Shown here: positions 57,001 through 58,571 of the stretch, piece by piece | How positions within the stretch are numbered: position 1 is the stretch's first letter | Layout of the letters: each line of letters starts with the position of its first letter | Assembly: GCA_000934455.1 (NCBI GenBank) | Contig: KN882355.1 | Coordinates: forward strand, 168,214-226,784 | DNA from: Apostichopus parvimensis | Taxonomy: Eukaryota > Echinodermata > Holothuroidea > Aspidochirotida > Stichopodidae | Reading direction: 5' to 3' | DNA: 58,571 bases | Made by a program: the position numbers and the translations under genes | Notes under the pieces: model-generated | What the model was told of the DNA's origin: nothing | Databases searched by the model: none | The model's input: only the letters and a program-made list of their open reading frames with translations

Positions 57001-58570
57001 CATCTTTAATCCAAGCCAACATATCAATGTGAGGGGAACCAAGTTGTTGGAATTGAACTCTGTAGAAATAGTCAATGATCTCACCAATTGGATGGTATGT
57101 GCTGTGTAACACATCATTGATAAACCTGTGTATCATGAAATCAAAGTGTTATGCACATGTTACTGGGTCACTCTGTATTAGATCAGACTTTTCATGCGAA
57201 GTCATTTTCAGCAACTCTGCATCAGAAAATTCTTTATTGTAGACAGTTCTGCCAAGAATCTTCAATAAATGTGGCCAACGTGTCTCTGCTGCTGAGAATG
57301 ATAGGAACCATGTAGGTATTCCTAACTGTGGGATCATCGCAAACAGCTCTTTCTTTGAACTTTCCCAGTAAGGTGGCGAGCCTCTTATAGTTCTAAATAT
57401 TTTGAAACCTTCATCAAGAGAGAGCAATTCATTTACGGTGTCCATTTTTTTTAAGTCTTTGGCTGTTAGCCTTTTACCAGGTTCCAACTTTTTCTTTCTT
57501 AGACAAAGAGGTAGTTTTTGCTATATCTGGTTGATCTGTAACTTCTTGGTTTTGTAGAAAATGTTCTGAACAGACTTTGCAAATCTTCTGTCTTTATGTT
57601 GCAGTTCCCATTTACAAATGGTACTGTAATGAACTTTGCCTTTGTTGTCATTTCTAGGTTGTCCACAAAAGAGTGTAGGAAAAGAAAGCTCTTCAGAGTG
57701 TTTATCTTCAAATAACTCCAGAGGTCGATTTCCTTGACTTGGTGCAAAACAGTAAGCTAGACATTTGTCAGATACAATTTCTGGAGTAAGCATCGTGTCT
57801 AATGAGCCAGTCGGTTCAGCATCTTCATTTTGTGCTTCTGTCCATTCATCATCTGAATCTAGCTCGGTTTCATTCTGATTGTCAGTTTCTTCCTCATTAA
57901 TTTCTACGGAAGGTTCCTGCTCATTTGTTTCCAAAAATTCTTCCCACTCTTGGTCCATATCTTTTATACATGTATCTGGCCATGATTTCATAACTGTAAT
58001 ACCCTCGCCTCTGTACAGTTCACTGTTTGCTACGAGCGAGTTTGCAGCATCAAGTAATTTCTTTGGCCTTACGTTTTGACTTTGGACAGAATGTTTGTAC
58101 GAAAGTTTCCTTTTAAATTTAACTGGAATAGTTTGACTTTCATCCATTCGTCGTGGCAAAGACCTAACAGTAGTGGACACGTCAGCAGGTACATTAACAA
58201 CATTTCCTTTTATGTTCAATTGAAGACCTCTAGGAAGTTCTCTTATTTGCATAAACGGTGTTCGAGCTGCAACTAACCTCTCCTCAAGAGAATGTAGTTT
58301 TAGTTCTTCTGGAATATCTGCCATCAACATATTGTTTTCCTTGCTCAAAGGAGGCACCTTTCCAGCTGTGACATACTGATGACATGTCCTACAGATCCAT
58401 TGTCCATACATTGGTGGTTTAGCTGAAATAACACTATGCTTGTACAGTAATTTTTCACAAATACCACATACATATTCTGGACCTACTGAAACGGACTGCC
58501 AAAATTGTTGCTGTAATGCTTCAAATGATGTCGTATTACGGGAACCTACTTTTGTGGATTTAGAAACAGA
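54022..58570 (-). pseudogene. Helentron Rep-helicase, 5'-partial, stops and frameshifts
   Basis: From the right edge the minus strand reads leftwards. The N-terminal part (58,570-57,521) has EYVCGICEKLLYKHSV and WICRTCHQYV zinc pairs and FKRKLSYKHSVQ. After a TAG at 57,521 the same frame gives 57,487-57,149 (SPPYWESSKKELFAMIPQLG), and a TAA precedes MIHRFINDVL at 57,136. FQQLGSPHIDML there is the Rep HUH site, with D replacing the second H. A frameshift near 56,571 leads to an 849-codon frame: YAMYIVSYISK with Y29/Y33 as the tyrosine pair, then a PIF1-like helicase with GGAGVGKS (386-393), IFIDEIS (473-479) and TVHRCQGDTL, ALSRVTSLTGLYI near the end. It would nick and unwind DNA in rolling-circle transposition. 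The endonuclease stub follows at 53,881-54,024. Damaged, so probably not autonomous. Confidence 0.9.
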
Positions 58571-58571
58571 T

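Overview
This window looks like metazoan genomic DNA rather than bacterial or viral DNA. It is AT-rich, with spliced exons bounded by GT/AG, tRNA-derived SINEs, non-LTR retrotransposon tails, MITEs and a 50-N scaffold gap. The retrotransposon and transposase families, the TGACC-rich dispersed repeats and the frequent AGGCCTA motif fit a marine invertebrate deuterostome, perhaps an echinoderm. That assignment is a low-confidence inference. I recognise no conserved single-copy host gene; nearly everything that can be supported is mobile DNA or a gene carried by it.

Layout. 1-18 kb: two 5'-truncated non-LTR retrotransposon remnants (838-1432 and 2503-3425), a badly decayed tnp2-like transposase (4520-6470, minus), two foldback MITE-like elements, short tandem arrays, and an array of diverged units sharing the core GTGGGACCAACCTGC (about 15.8-18.15 kb) that has a SINE inside it. 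18,154-36,591: the main object, an apparently complete 18.4-kb EnSpm/CACTA-type DNA transposon. It has imperfect 33-bp terminal inverted repeats beginning CACTG, a TA target duplication, and subterminal arrays of CACCTGAG-like motifs at both ends. It splits the GTGGGACC array, which resumes at 36,592. Inside on the minus strand are a C2H2-tnp2-like transposase (30,617-28,152), interrupted only by in-frame stops, and a second, multi-exon gene (27,990-20,434) whose exons join in phase apart from a one-base deletion. A SAM-like first exon (34,225-34,135) may also belong to it. Nested inside are a ~297-bp tandem array carrying perfect nuclear-receptor DR4 half-site pairs, an hAT MITE with a perfect 8-bp target duplication, a foldback element and a long hairpin.

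36.6-47 kb is repeat-rich and without convincing genes: a ~190-bp motif array, the gap with an artefactual 57-bp duplication, a second SINE and a ~140-bp tandem array. 47.5-50.5 kb (minus) has three exons of an RPA-like protein with two OB folds. 53.88 kb to the window end (minus) is a Helitron/Helentron: zinc-binding N terminus, HUH replication initiator with two tyrosines, PIF1-like helicase, then the first ~45 residues of a retrotransposon-type endonuclease, which breaks off at an 18-bp duplication. It carries two in-frame stops and two frameshifts, and runs off the window edge. RPA-like genes are known companions of Helitrons, so the RPA-like gene on the same strand just downstream may be related cargo. 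This is inference.
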